Part shown: positions 10,852-45,928 of the stretch, in pieces
Numbering within the stretch: the first letter of the stretch is position 1
Layout: each line of letters opens with the position of its first letter
From: Lucifuga dentata
Lineage: Eukaryota > Chordata > Actinopteri > Ophidiiformes > Bythitidae
NCBI GenBank assembly: GCA_014773175.1
Contig: VXCM01000910.1
Span: 62,001 to 126,000 of the forward strand
Length of the DNA stretch: 64,000 nucleotides
Direction of reading: 5' to 3'
Made by a program: the position numbers and the translations under genes
The notes under the pieces: model-generated
What the model saw: the letters and a program-made list of their open reading frames with translations, nothing else
Told to the model about the DNA's origin: nothing
The model's database searches: none

Positions 10852-13800
10852 TTATTTGAAGCATCCGGAGCAGCTCGTCTGCCTGCTGGAGTCCAGCTGA
10901 GGCGAGATGGTGTCTGGTACCACGGATTTCAGGATGTCGTTCTCTGTGGCCATGATGTGTTTGACCAGGAAGTTTGCAGCTTCGCTTATGTTGAGATTGT
11001 CCTAAAAGAGAAGAAGAAATAGCAATTTGGTCTGATTGTAGAACTTACTACTCTCATATATAATATTATATATAATATTATACAGATGGAACAGAATGAA
11101 AGAGCAAAACTTTTTTTTTTTTGTCAGTACACTTCCTGCCTTAACCACATAATCCCATCGGATATAACTGTGACTGCAATTTTGTTTTCAGTTTGCAGAG
11201 CATGAAAAAAGTTGCTCAACTGTTTGGCTGAAATTGCAATTTCAAAATATGTCTGGTTGTCTTGATTTCACATGAATAATTTCACGTGAGGTGTAAATAG
11301 TCACAAACGAACAAAGTTTTGCATTGTCTACATCTCCTGACATTCCTGCACTTTTGGGTCTGCTGAACCTGCACCTTATAACCTTTGACCTTTCAGAATG
11401 TTGAGTCTCCATGCCATAAGACTGGCAGCGTGCTTAGACTCTTCCAACACATTAGTGCCAACAGAAGATGTGTGAATGAATACAACATTTGTAGAATTTA
11501 TGGCTTTGGTAAGTAGAATATAATGTTAGAATTTAGCAAAACAGAGTATCCTTTCTAGTGTTTATAGTATATTTTAAGCAAATTCAAGTTTTTTGCATCA
11601 TAAAAAATATAACTTTTGAACCTCCTCAACCTTTGCAAACTTATGTTGTGTCTAAATCCTGAGACGCAAAAGTCAAGATCCCAGATTTTTTTTTTTAAAT
11701 ATCAAATGTCTTTCTGAGATACTGGTAAATCTGTAATTCAAAGGATATCTAGATTTTTCAGTTCTATGAAGGCTAATGCAGTTGTTATTTAAAAAAAAAA
11801 AAAAAAANAAAAAAAAAAAAAAAAAAAGTCAGGAATCCTAGATTGCTTTTAACTTTTCACATCCATTGTTTTCTTCTGACCCTACTTTTTAAAATTATCC
11901 CATCGAGCCACTTTCCATGAGGATATGAAATTCCATTTAGCACTGTGGGGATGTTTTTCACTGACTGAAGTGACCTGAGTGGGAAAAGCTCTCCACTGAA
12001 CATGCCGTCTACTCACTCTAACATCTATAGTTCAGCTCATTCATGACCATGTTAATAAGGAAAACTGATGGTAGGACGGGAAGAAATGGATTTCAGTGAA
12101 CACGTACGCCTGGATGCAGAAGGGATGGTCATTTTAAATTTCTCAGCAAAAGACGTCTTCTCCTGCTATATTCCTTGACAGAGACGTACATTTCCTTCCA
12201 CGTAGCTCTGTGTTGGGCAGGTTAAAATTATTTAGATTAAAAAAATAAGAATAAACGCTGTGTTGGCTGCGATGGATTACCTATCTTAAGCATGTTTCAA
12301 GTCTCTACAACTTGATTTTTAATAGCGTACTGGAACGAACTGAAACAAACGGCTGATTGGAAGGAAGGAAAAACAATTCTCATAATTACGCTCCAGTCGT
12401 ATTTTTTGGGAAATGGTTGTAAGTAATGTAACGTGTATGCAAATTGTACTATATATTGAACTCAAGCATGCAAAACCACAGGTATGGTCCTTTTAAACCT
12501 TTCAGAGCTTAGTTTTTAGATTGCAAAGTATCACTCCTGGTCCTGGTCAGATTTTGCTAAATTGTTTTACTATGAAAGACTAATTCTCCAATACGTGTTA
12601 AAGGACCATACCACCCATTTTGTATGTTTGAGCCTAACATATTCAGTTTTCACGTTACGTTACTGACAATCATTTCCCAAGGATAAAACTGTATTTCAGC
12701 TTTCCTGATATTTTACAAAATCTGTTAATCTTTCAAAATCAAATATTCGNATAAAACTGTATTTCAGCTTTCCTGATATTTTACAAAATCTGTTAATCTT
12801 TCAAAATCAAATATTCGAGTGATCCACCCACCTTAAAAATCCATGTTTGCCAGCTAAGTCATGGCCATTAATTTTTCTATAAACACAGGTCTTCTTTATA
12901 TTCCCCAGTGGAGACATACATTCACTCCGCACTTTTTTATTGCGCTTAAACGCTAAAATTACGAAACTTCGAAACAAACCTGAATACACGTCTTATTGGC
13001 GATGATGGATTACCTATCCCAAGAAAGTTTCAAGTATCAACAAGTTGATTTTAAAAGCAGAATGAACTGAAACCAATGGAGGTCTGGAAAGTTACAAATT
13101 TTTTTTTTTTTTTTTTAAACTCACCGTTCCAGTAGTATGCTTTGGGAAATAATTGACAGTAATGGTATGTGTATGAAAATTGAATATATTACGCTCCAAC
13201 ATGCAAAATAGACGATATGGTCCTTTAAAGTGTTGGCGTTAGCTGAGCTCCGAGTATGAGCGTTTTCTAAACATTGACAGCACCGCAGAGAAGAAGCAGG
13301 AAAGTTTTTGAAACCACATATGCATGATCTGTTCTCTTTGGGATTCTGGACTGATACATCAGAAGCAGCATCATCCACGGTCCCTTTGGCTGCAGGAAAC
13401 GCCCTACTCTTCCGTCTCACCTTAGCGGAGGTCTGAAACGCCCCCACGAAGCCACGCTCCTTGCAGAACTGCTCCATTTTGATGCCGTTGTAGGTAAAAT
13501 CTTTGCCCTGGTCACATTTGTTAGCCAGCAGCACCGTTGCAATGCTCTGTCCGTTAGCCAGCATTAGTTTGGAGTCCAAGTCCTCTTTCCACTTGGTGAC
13601 CGCCTCAAAGGTCGTAGGTCGCGTCACATCGAATACTATGAAGGCTCCCATGGCGTCACGGTAGTACACTCGTGTCATGTTACCGAAACGTTCCTGACCT
13701 AGGAACAAACACACACACAATCAGAGGACTTAGTTGTGTTCTTCTCGTTCTTTATTTTGCCACATTTTTTTGGTATTCAACGACTTCAGCATACTTTCAT

Positions 13801-15719
13801 CATGGCGCTTCACTGAAGCTTCAAAATATAATTTAACTTTTATATTTTTGACAAATCACAAGAGCCTATTTTTCTACTTTTTAGAACTTTTTCAGACATT
13901 TCCATGGGTTTCTGTTGCACTGCCTAGTATAGATGATTTATCAAATACACTGGCATGCAGCAATTCTTAAAGGACAATACTGGTGATTTTGCTTGTTTGA
14001 GCCCTATACATACAACCTGGATACATGTTATGTTACTGACAGCCATTTCCTAAAACATACTACTAGAACGATAAATTTTATAATGTTTTTGCTGCCATTG
14101 GTTTCAGTTCATTCCAGTACGTCATTAAAGTGGTTGTCAATAATATATCATGTGTGTGGTAGTTATTGAATTTAAACATGCAAAATCCCCAGGATGGTTC
14201 TTTTTGCTGGCCAGGATGGAACTTTTTGCTTAGTACACAATATTTATATTAATAAATTTGTTTTTAAAAAAAGGTAATAAAATAAATAATTTTTAGTACT
14301 TGTTACAGTTGCTACACTTCTTTCCAGTGAACTTCCTAAGTTAAAATACTTTCATATAATTGTTAATACTGAAGTATTTTATTACTTTTAGAACTTCTAG
14401 TATTCAGAAAACAATGCCTTTTTTTTTAAGAACACTTATATCACAACCATTTTATATTGTATTTGGGTGCAAAAACTGCACTTTGTCATTCATCTATATG
14501 ACATCATTGTTTCCCAGGAACGATTTGGCCACAGATTCTAGCTGTTCTGCTGCATTTTATCAGCTGGCATTCTAAGACTGCAGTAAGACTGCGCCCACAT
14601 TCCCACAAAACAGCACATTCTCTTCACCTCGCCGTCACGTTGCAGCTTGATGGTCAATGCAGTCCCTTGTTCCTGCTGGTAACAGGCCTACTTATCCTGA
14701 CCAAATTAAACCTGTATTTTTGCCTGAACTGCAGTGAAAATAAACCTGGACCTAGATTTTAGTGGGATTGGTATTATTATACTTGTGAGGAATCAGATAT
14801 AACCTGGTGAAGTGTGTTCATGTGTGTGTTTGCCCATACTTGTGTATTACGTTGGGAAATTAGGTGCTTGAGGAGCCGGTTGGAGGAGCTGTCAGCATGA
14901 CATTCCCTGGGGATGTGTGTTCTGCTATTTAGTGAAAGTACTNCCGGTTGGAGGAGCTGTCAGCATGACATTCCCTGGGGATGTGTGTTCTGCTATTTAG
15001 TGAAAGTACTTGTTGGTCCAGACCTGTGTGTGTGTGTGTGTGTGTGTGTATGCATCCTGCTTATTTTGCATACCACACCTCTTGGAAGAAAAGTTTAAAA
15101 GATGAGCAAATATTAATGTGGGTGAGTTCTGTCATGGTTTTGCTAGAAGCACAAGTTTGACGATGACGCAATTCCGCTTAATCAACAAGAAGGAATGGAA
15201 ATTGTAAAATGCCATGAATCAGGAACAACTCCCCCCCCCNAAGAGAATGGCTGTTTTTTTCCCACTCACATGGAGCCCTCATCAGCTGTGTGACACACAC
15301 ACACACACACATCACTCATATGACATGACATGCTGCTGTCATTCATTAACTTTACAGGCTCTAAATATACTGACGCATGACTCAGCTTTACATACATCAC
15401 ACACACAGAACATTTAAGATTTCCTGCTACAGCAACTATTACAAAATACAGAAGACAGTTTATTGATCCTATGGCTGTTGTCAAAATTTCTTGCCGGTAA
15501 ACAAGAACATATTCTGCCTTATTAAATCAAACATTTTAATTTAATTGTATGTAATAAGCAAGGATGTGTGTGTGTGTTAGTAATGATATTTTGTTTTTAT
15601 TTAGTCTACAATGACACTCCTGTGACTGCCCTTTAATTCTCCCTCACATGGGCTTGCTCACATGATGCAGCACCATACCCTGCATGAATGACAGCGTGCT
15701 GGCCTTCCCAAAGCAACAA

Positions 15720-15776
<57 letters not shown>

Positions 15777-16377
15777 GTTTGTGAAACATGTCAAATGGCA
15801 GCACAATCCACAATGATGCTGCGGCCTCTTGAATTATGAATCTTTCGTAATTTTACAAACTTCCTGTCTCACTGTCATTTTGGAGGTAAAGTCTTATCTC
15901 TAAAACTTTTCAGGAAGTAAGAAAAGGAGCCTTAGTTTCTGCTAAACCAGTGTGTTAATGCTCTGAAAGGTTTTCCCAAATCCAAAGATTGTAGATTTTC
16001 CTGAACAACACCACCCCCCTCCAAAAAATAAAATAAAATAAAAAAAAAAGCTGCATAAGGTTCCAGAATATAAGCATTATGCCCCAAATATGACGTCAGC
16101 AGCGACTGACAGCTGTTGCTTTAACAGACATTCATTTTTCATCTCACGTCCCACCTGCGATGTCCCACAGCTGGAGCCGCACCGTCTCCGAGTCCCAGTT
16201 CAGCACCTTGAGGGCGAAGTCCACTCCGATGGTGGCCCGGTAGTTGGTGGAGTAATTCTGGTGGACATAGCGCCTGATGATGGAAGTTTTCCCGACTCCC
16301 AGGTCTCCAATCACCAGCACCTTGTACAGGTGCTCTTTGCGGAGACTCTGCATGCCTTTGGTCGGGTGGTTCGTCAT
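10852..16377 (-). CDS. rab38: Rab38 small GTPase, 3 exons, complete
   Basis: Rab38 is a Rab32-subfamily GTPase that routes melanin enzymes such as tyrosinase to melanosomes. Coding exons: 16155-16377, 13421-13698 and 10852-11001; phases match (1, then 0) and the total is 216 residues plus a TAA stop. Visible motifs: P-loop GDLGVGKTS (24-32), switch I YRATIGVDF, switch II WDIAGQERFG, with the glycine codon split by intron 1, NKCD (134-137) and TSAK (164-167). The C-terminus CSGCFK carries the two cysteines expected to be geranylgeranylated. Human RAB38 is 211 residues, and the difference lies mainly in a longer N-terminus; an internal Met at residue 9 is an alternative start. I chose the upstream ATG because it is the first in frame. 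The gene copy (a, b or c in teleosts) cannot be decided from this window. Confidence 0.96.
11802..11827. repeat. Poly-A run with assembly N in rab38 intron 2
   Basis: A homopolymer run, interrupted by a single N at 11808, lies in the 2.4-kb intron between exons 2 and 3. The true length is unknown. Confidence 0.8.
12140..12496. mobile_element. TTAA inverted-repeat element, copy 3 (left end lost)
   Basis: The right end is ACCACAGGTATGGTCCTTTT preceded by CAAGCATGCAAAA, with family-specific internal phrases (GCGATGGATTACCTATCTTA and CTGGAACGAACTGAAACAAA). The left terminal repeat is not recognisable. It lies in rab38 intron 2. Confidence 0.65.
12598..13228. mobile_element. TTAA inverted-repeat element, copy 4
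   Basis: The left end TTAAAGGACCATACC and right end GATATGGTCCTTTAA are near-perfect inverses. It contains a 67-bp assembly duplication (12683-12749 and 12751-12817). It sits in rab38 intron 2, about 190 bp from the donor of exon 2. Confidence 0.8.
13967..14203. mobile_element. TTAA inverted-repeat element, copy 5 (internally deleted)
   Basis: A short copy of about 240 bp with left end TTAAAGGACAATACTGGTGA and right end AAAATCCCCAGGATGGTTCT. Most of the interior is missing. It lies in rab38 intron 1. Confidence 0.7.
14876..15310. repeat. Assembly duplication and GT/CA microsatellites in rab38 intron 1
   Basis: The 67 bp at 14876-14942 are repeated exactly at 14944-15010 around an N at 14943. 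GT (about 15025-15048) and CA (15293-15311) runs follow, plus a poly-C run ending in an N at 15240. Nothing else is visible. Confidence 0.8.
15722..15775. repeat. Compound TG/AG microsatellite
   Basis: A TG run of about 17 units passes directly into an AG run of about 10 units, in rab38 intron 1. Confidence 0.9.
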
Positions 16378-16640
16378 CCCATCTGTCGGATCTCAGACAC
16401 GCTTGAATTCGGTGTAAAGCTTGATCTTCTCGGTCCCGTTGCTCCGTGTCTCTGTCTCCGACTCTCCCCGTGGGTGGGGACCTCTGAGGACCCGCCCTGC
16501 CCGTGGGGAAGTGTGATCTTCTCATGGGTTGTGCTTGGGAACGTGTGACCCGCGCTCTGAGGAGACGCACGCTTTTTACGCAAACGCGCTTGAATTCTTT
16601 ATGTAATATCTTTTACTACAAGGACACAAAGTCTCTACGG
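16378..16640 (-). promoter_or_regulatory. rab38 5' region, GC-rich
   Basis: The roughly 260 bp upstream of the rab38 ATG are markedly richer in G, C and CpG than the flanks, as expected of a promoter plus 5' untranslated region. No TATA box and no clear CATGTG or CACGTG M-box was found, although mammalian RAB38 expression is tied to the melanocyte factor MITF. The transcription start was not located. Confidence 0.45.
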
Positions 16641-16644
16641 AGCC

Positions 16645-17275
16645 TCTTAGGGGTCGTGTGTGAAACAAAATAAATAAAGTGGGTAAAAAAAAAGAAAAAC
16701 AAAAAAGACGCCCCTAAGGGGACATGGAAGAAAAAAATGAGTTGGAGGTTAAAATAAATCAGCTGGAGGTTCAAAAAAAACCCTTTTTTCCTCTTTGTTA
16801 TTTTTTCCTCGTTTTTTTCTCCTTGTTTCTTTCTCGCTTTTTTTTCCTCTTCTGAAACATACTAAAAGCTACAGCGCATGCAACGGAGCTGTTTTGTTAT
16901 TAATGTACATAAATACACTGTTGGAACTGCCAAACACTAGAACACTGTCAAAAGTAGTAGTGACTTTATTCACTGACTTGTTTTTTCATCGGAACTTGTA
17001 GTGGGTACAGTCACAGACACGTTAGCTGCTAGCTAGCATTAGCAGTTACCTAATCGTAAATCGTTCCTCAAACAGCAGCAAAACAGCTCCGTTGCATGCA
17101 ATGTAGCTTTGACCTATTTTTAGTATGTTTCAGAAGAGAGAAAAACAAAGGAGAAAAAAACGAGGGAAAAAAAGAGAAAAAAAGTTTTTTTCTGATTTTT
17201 TTTTTTTTTTAAACTTCCANTTTTTTTTTTTTTTTTACCCACTTTATTTTTTTTACACACATGACCCCTAAGGGG
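16645..17275. mobile_element. Snap-back (foldback) element, copy 1
   Basis: The ends are inverted copies: CTTAGGGGTCGTGTGTG on the left and CACACATGACCCCTAAG on the right, each followed inward by AATAAAGTG(G)GTAAAAA. The interior is also mirrored: CTGAAACATACTAAAAGCTA at about 16853 is opposed by TAGTATGTTTCAGAAGAG near 17120, and both arms carry GCATGCAACGGAGCTGTTTT or its inverse. No coding capacity; A/T-rich arms; an N at 17220. Confidence 0.75.
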
Positions 17276-17379
17276 ATCTCTAAGTCTGTTGCTCAACAGT
17301 GAATTTGCTGTGTTGCGGCTGTTTTTCTAACATGTGCACATGTACAAATTAAAATGTGTAAGTAGAGGAGGAAAGTAGC

Positions 17380-17772
17380 TTAAAGGGTTATACCTGTGAT
17401 TTTTTTTTTTGCTATCTGCATACACGTTACATTACTGACAACCACTTTCCAAAACAAAGCCCTATTTTAGTTTCCTGGTATTTTGCCAAATCCCCTAATC
17501 TTTCAAAATCAAATGTTCAGGTGATGCACGTCTTGTTCACTATGATGGATTACTTTTCTCAAGCACATTTCAAGTCTCCGTAAATTGATTTTTTTAGAGT
17601 GTAATGGAATGAACTGAAATTAATAGCTGTCTAGAATGTAGGAAAAACTGTTCTAATAATTACCACTTCAGTACCATGTTCTGGAAAATGGTTGGCAGTA
17701 CCATAATGAAATGTGTTTGTGGGTTGTATTTATTGGGCTCAAACATGCAAAATCACAGGTATGGCCCTTTAA
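17380..17772. mobile_element. TTAA inverted-repeat element, copy 6
   Basis: The left end is TTAAAGGGTTATACCTGTGA and the right end TCACAGGTATGGCCCTTTAA, both with TTAA. It lies between rab38 and the 3' end of grm5. Confidence 0.78.
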
Positions 17773-20606
17773 GGTAATAACGCTGGGAAGCCATGCAAAC
17801 ACGGTACTGCAGTTGTACTTGCATGAATATGTGGAGTATTCCAGGCATTTTAACTATGTAAACACATTAATCCAAATACATTTTACAATATATAAAATAA
17901 TACACCATCTTGATACGCTGAACGTTTTCTCGTCATTTGATTTCAAGGATAAACAATTAGTCGGCCTTCAGGGCCATCCTCTCTCCCTGGCCTCATCAAA
18001 GCTATTATGCTATAACTATGAATAAACTTTGCCCGCCACCTTGTGAATGTTAATTTCACAGAACAATTTTGGTCCACAATTTACGGCGTAGGAAATTATA
18101 TCACGCGTTATTTAATAAAGAGTGCCCTAGAAACCCTATTTCCAGTTAGGTTTATTCATTTTCAGGCAGCGATTTGACACAGTTATCTTCTTATTTAGAA
18201 AAGGCCCAGAAGTAACATCAACTTAGGAAGTGTAAAAATAACACAGGTTCCAGTTCTCAGCAGCAAAAAGACTCACAATCAACATTTAGCTGAGAAATCA
18301 GAATTTCAAGTTTGATTCCAAAATGAGAAAACCAGCAAAAGCAAAAATTGACATCTATTTACAAAATGATTGCTGCATGAACGCAAAGCATTATGGATTC
18401 CACAATACTTACATTTAATAGATGTGTTTTTGCAGCATTGGCATGAAGTATTCCTACAGTGTGAAGAGCATTTTGGAGCAAAATCTTTAATTTAAGCATC
18501 ATTATATTATGATGCGGCATAGGTTCATTCTAAGCTGTGTATGTCTGAAAAATACATGCAGAAAAAAAGAACAATAATAGAAGTCTTCAATTATAAGAGA
18601 GAATTATTGGCAAAAATTGCAGAATGAACCTGCAGAACGTCAATTGGCACAAACTTGCATGCAAATATGGCAATTAGCTAAAATAGTTTTCACTCTAAAC
18701 CAGTACAGTTATTATGAAAACAAACATATTTTTTGCATACAGCATAAATAAGAACTGAGAGACTAACTCATACAAAATATACACTTGTTCCTACATGAGC
18801 ATCATAAGTTACAGCTCAGTTATTATTTGAAAAGCTTCTCGTTTATGTTTTTAAATTATCAACCTGCAATGCATGTAAGGAATAATAAAACTATCTTAAA
18901 ATTAATAACATCCTGTCAGAATGACTGAAGTGCCTGAGAAATTATTAGAATCTAAATGATCCAGCACTGATTGTTAATGGCCAGTGTGAGTCCATTTAGT
19001 TAAATTTACAGCAGGAAGACACTCTGGCATGTATCTAAGGTGAGAAGCCAGAGCTTCTCTTAGAATACTGATTGGAATAAATCATTTTGGAATAGATGCT
19101 TGAGAATTCTGGCACACTTTTAGTTTTCAATAATTGGTTTTAAACTTATCAATGGTGCCTTCAGGAACTTTTCAAAAACTCAGGAACTTTCCTTTGTTCC
19201 TCATGAAGGAACCAGGACCCATTTTTATTGGAACTATAGTTCCTGAAACATTTTTTCTAGCTCCTATTCCAGGGTAGAACCCTGGAATAGGAACCCTCTG
19301 ATGGTTCAAAATGTGCTTTGTGGAGCTCACAAGACCAAACCATTTTCCTCCAGCACAACCAGGTGTACTACTGCCATTTTTGTAAACAGCGAAACAGCAA
19401 CAGTGTCATTTTGAGCCTTTTCAGAAACAATCTCCTTAATTCCCGCCATTGCTTGTGTGGTAGTAATGTTCTGGCACATGTGGAAGTGACATGACTGTTG
19501 CACTGTCTGCATCCATTGCGCTAATTTCCATAATTTTCACTTTACTTGAAGTGGTTCTGGGTAAAGCAGGCCCTGATTTAGTCCAAACTGTAGGTCTGAA
19601 AGCACCTGTTAATATCAGGATTATTATTTTGTTGCTATATCCAGTAATCTAGATTTTTTTTTTTGTTATGTATAAAAAAAGTAATCAATTACAAATACAA
19701 TTCAGAGTGCAAAGAAATCAAGACATCATGCAACCTGGAAATAAGTTGAGCCAACAGAAGATAGCACTCATTCAGCAAGAAGAAGCTGAAAGAAAAGGAT
19801 ATTTTGGTCAAAACTCATCCTGAGGTGAAGTTACTTTGGTCCATTTCATATAATTATTAATTATCTTACATTCGGCTCAAGTTAAAGAAAGAGAAAAGCA
19901 TTAAAAAAGTCTTCATGGAGAGACACCTGATGATTTTAGATCCAGGGCGACAGGTTCTCACATTCCCTAATTCAAGATGGACGGGGTTTTGTTCTTAATA
20001 AATGTGTTTTTCCCCAAGAAAACAGAAGTCTGAGATCCTGCCAGTCAGCAAAACGTGCTTCCTGTTTTGCACAAGAGTGTACAATTCCTCCTTTTGCATC
20101 AAGATAGCAAATGATAATGCTGCATGCTTTATGATGTCTTCTGTGATGAGCAATACTTTAGAGGATGGAAACGTGTCAAGTTAGACCTTTTACATGCCAG
20201 AAAAACATTTTGTGAGCTGGTGTTGCCTGGATAAAAGACTTTGTGGTGATTTTAAAAAGTACATTGAGCTCTGTCTCAACGGCAATATGAATAACTTAAA
20301 TCAATCACATATGTGCAACAGCAAAAGTATACGCACCTATAAGCACACCATCTGTGCTTAAGATAACAGATGATGTAAAATGTACTGTGTAAATCAGATT
20401 TAGCATTTTGATACTTCTGAAACCTGTTGAAGCCTTTAAAATGCCCAGATGTGTATTTTAGTTTGACAAGATTTTTTGCTGAAAAGACGACAAAAGATGA
20501 AGCAATGTTTCTGCATTCAGTATTTGCCATCTTCATATGTGGCTTCATTTATCAACCCAATGCAACCAAGGACTGAAAAAAAGTCTTTAATATTCACAAG
20601 ATTGCA
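17773..20606. other. rab38-grm5 spacer, no gene seen
   Basis: About 2.8 kb of AT-rich sequence between two elements. No exon-like segment on either strand, no long microsatellite, and no recognisable repeat end. Confidence 0.6.
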
Positions 20607-21057
20607 GAGCCCCATAGGGGGTCATGTGTGGAAATAAACATAAAGTGGGGGGAAAAAAAATGGGTTAAAAAAAAACAAAAAGCAGTGCCCCTAAGGGGAC
20701 ATGGAAGAAAAAAAATGACTGCGGTAAAAAAAANGGGGGGTACCTTGTGGGTACAGTCACAGACACTTAGCTACTAGCTAGCATTAGCATTTAGCTAATC
20801 GGAAATAGTTCCTCAAACAGTAGCAAAACAGCTCCGTTGCATCGATGTAGCTTTGACCTATTTTTAGTACGTTTCAGAAGAGGAAAAAAAAACAGAAAGA
20901 GAAAAAAAACCCGAGGAAAAAAACAAGGAGAAAAAAACGAAGAAAAAAAAGAGAAAAAAGAATAAGTTTTTTTTTTTTTTAACCCCCAACNTTTTTTTTT
21001 TTTTTTTTTTTTTTTACTCACTTTATTTTTTTTTCACACATGACCCCTAAGGGGCTC
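20607..21057. mobile_element. Snap-back (foldback) element, copy 2
   Basis: The ends are GAGCCCCATAGGGGGTCATG and CATGACCCCTAAGGGGCTC. It shares with the element at 16645-17275 the AATAAAGTG arms, the CTAGCTAGCATTAGC core and the AACAGCTCCGTTGCAT block. It contains N bases at 20734 and 20991, so the left arm is probably collapsed. It lies about 180 bp past the grm5 stop codon and may be part of that 3' untranslated region. Confidence 0.75.
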
Positions 21058-21106
21058 CATACAATATCTTCCCAAAAGGCATCTAATAGTTTAGTTCGGT
21101 TGAAGT

Positions 21107-21239
21107 TTTGCCTTTTCGAAGTCTAAAAAACCCACTCAGACCTCTGCGGAGAATGGTGCAGAGCGAGCCGGTNTTTGCCTTTTCGAAGTCTAAAAAACCC
21201 ACTCAGACCTCTGCGGAGAATGGTGCAGAGCGAGCCGGT
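21107..21239. other. Assembly duplication in grm5 3' region
   Basis: The 66 bp at 21107-21172 are repeated exactly at 21174-21239 around the N at 21173. The repeat ends one base before the TAA stop (21240-21242 on +), so the coding sequence is unaffected. Confidence 0.9.
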
Positions 21240-44578
<23,339 letters not shown>

Positions 44579-44770
44579 TTGGAAAGAGTTCATATGCTTC
44601 CTCATGAAGTAAAGCTTCACCCTGAGGTTATGCAGCATGTGACTGGCCCATATGAGGAGGAGGAGGAGGAGGGTACCAAACTCAGTAATTTAGGCTTTTA
44701 TCACACACTTTGTTCATTTCTCATGTTTTTGTTTCTTGTAATTCCCTCTTTATTTAGAAATATTGTTGTC
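44579..44770 (+). promoter_or_regulatory. tyr proximal upstream region with a CATGTG E-box
   Basis: A CATGTG at 44636-44641, followed by A (so TCACATGC on the other strand), fits the core bound by MITF, the known activator of tyrosinase genes. A second E-box-like CATATG lies at 44591-44596, and a GAG/AGG repeat at 44654-44672. No TATA box is certain; the transcription start was not located. The assignment rests on gene identity plus a six-base core, so it is weak. Confidence 0.35.
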
Positions 44771-45886
44771 ATGTGGTCACTAATCCTCACTAGTTTTATT
44801 TTGTGTCTTGTGCCCTCTTATCAACAGTTCCCCCGCCTGTGCGCCACCCGGGAAGCCCTGCTCTCCAAGGAGTGCTGCCCGCCTTGGGAAGGGGATGGCT
44901 CAGCCTGCGGAGCCACCTCCGGCCGGGGTTCCTGCGAGGACGTGGAGGTGCCGGACCTGCCCGACGGGCCGCAGTACCCCTTCTCCGGCTTGGACGACCG
45001 GGAGAAGTGGCCCTTGGTGTTCTACAACCGGACCTGCAGGTGCGCAGGGAACTTCATGGGCTTCAACTGCGCGGATTGTAAGTTTGGTCACTTCGGGCTG
45101 AACTGCCAGGAGAGAAGAGAGTCTCTAAGGAGGAACGTCTTTCACCTTTCCAGGACCGAGAGGATCAGACTGGTCTCATACCTGAACTTTGCCAAGCAGA
45201 CCGTCAGCAGGGACTACGTCGTGGCCACGGGGACCTACCAGGAGATGGCGAATGGCTCCAACCCGATGTTCGCCAACGTTTCTGTGTATGACGTCTTTGT
45301 GTGGATGCATTACTTCGTGTCCCGGAACGCGCTGTTAGGAGGACCGGGGACCGTGTGGACCGATGTGGACTTTGCGCACTGGGCGCCCGCGTTCCTGCCC
45401 TGGCACCGCGTCTACCTGCTGCACTGGGAGCATGAGACCAGGAAGCTGACCAGAGACATGAGCTTCACCATCCCGTACTGGGACTGGAGGGATGCGCGGG
45501 CATGTGACGTGTGCACCGACGAGCTGATGGGGGCCCGGAGCCCCCAAGACCCCGGCCTTCTCAGCCCTGGCTCGGTCTTCTCATCTTGGAGGGTAAAAAT
45601 ATTTATTTTATTCTTCCATTTTTAACTTTATTTTTCCTTAATTTAGGCCTATATATTTTATTTTTTTAAATAATTTATTTCGTTTTTCTTTAATATTTGA
45701 GTCTTTTATGAGTAGAATGACTTTTAAGTGAAAATGTTGCACAAGTGGCTCATTCTTTAGAAATTCACGTTTCAAAGAGGAATATATTCTGATTTAAACT
45801 TAATGATGTTCATATTAGTACCCCTATACTTTACTTATGCACATCACTACATTTATTAATATAACAAAAACATTCACGTTTACAAG

Positions 45887-45928
<42 letters not shown>

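Noticed and set aside
13121..13420. Extension of rab38 exon 2 through the open frame past TSAK
   Set aside because: A consensus donor follows AAG at 13421, and exon 3 (10852-11001) restores the family C-terminus; the extension runs into intron and a TTAA element.
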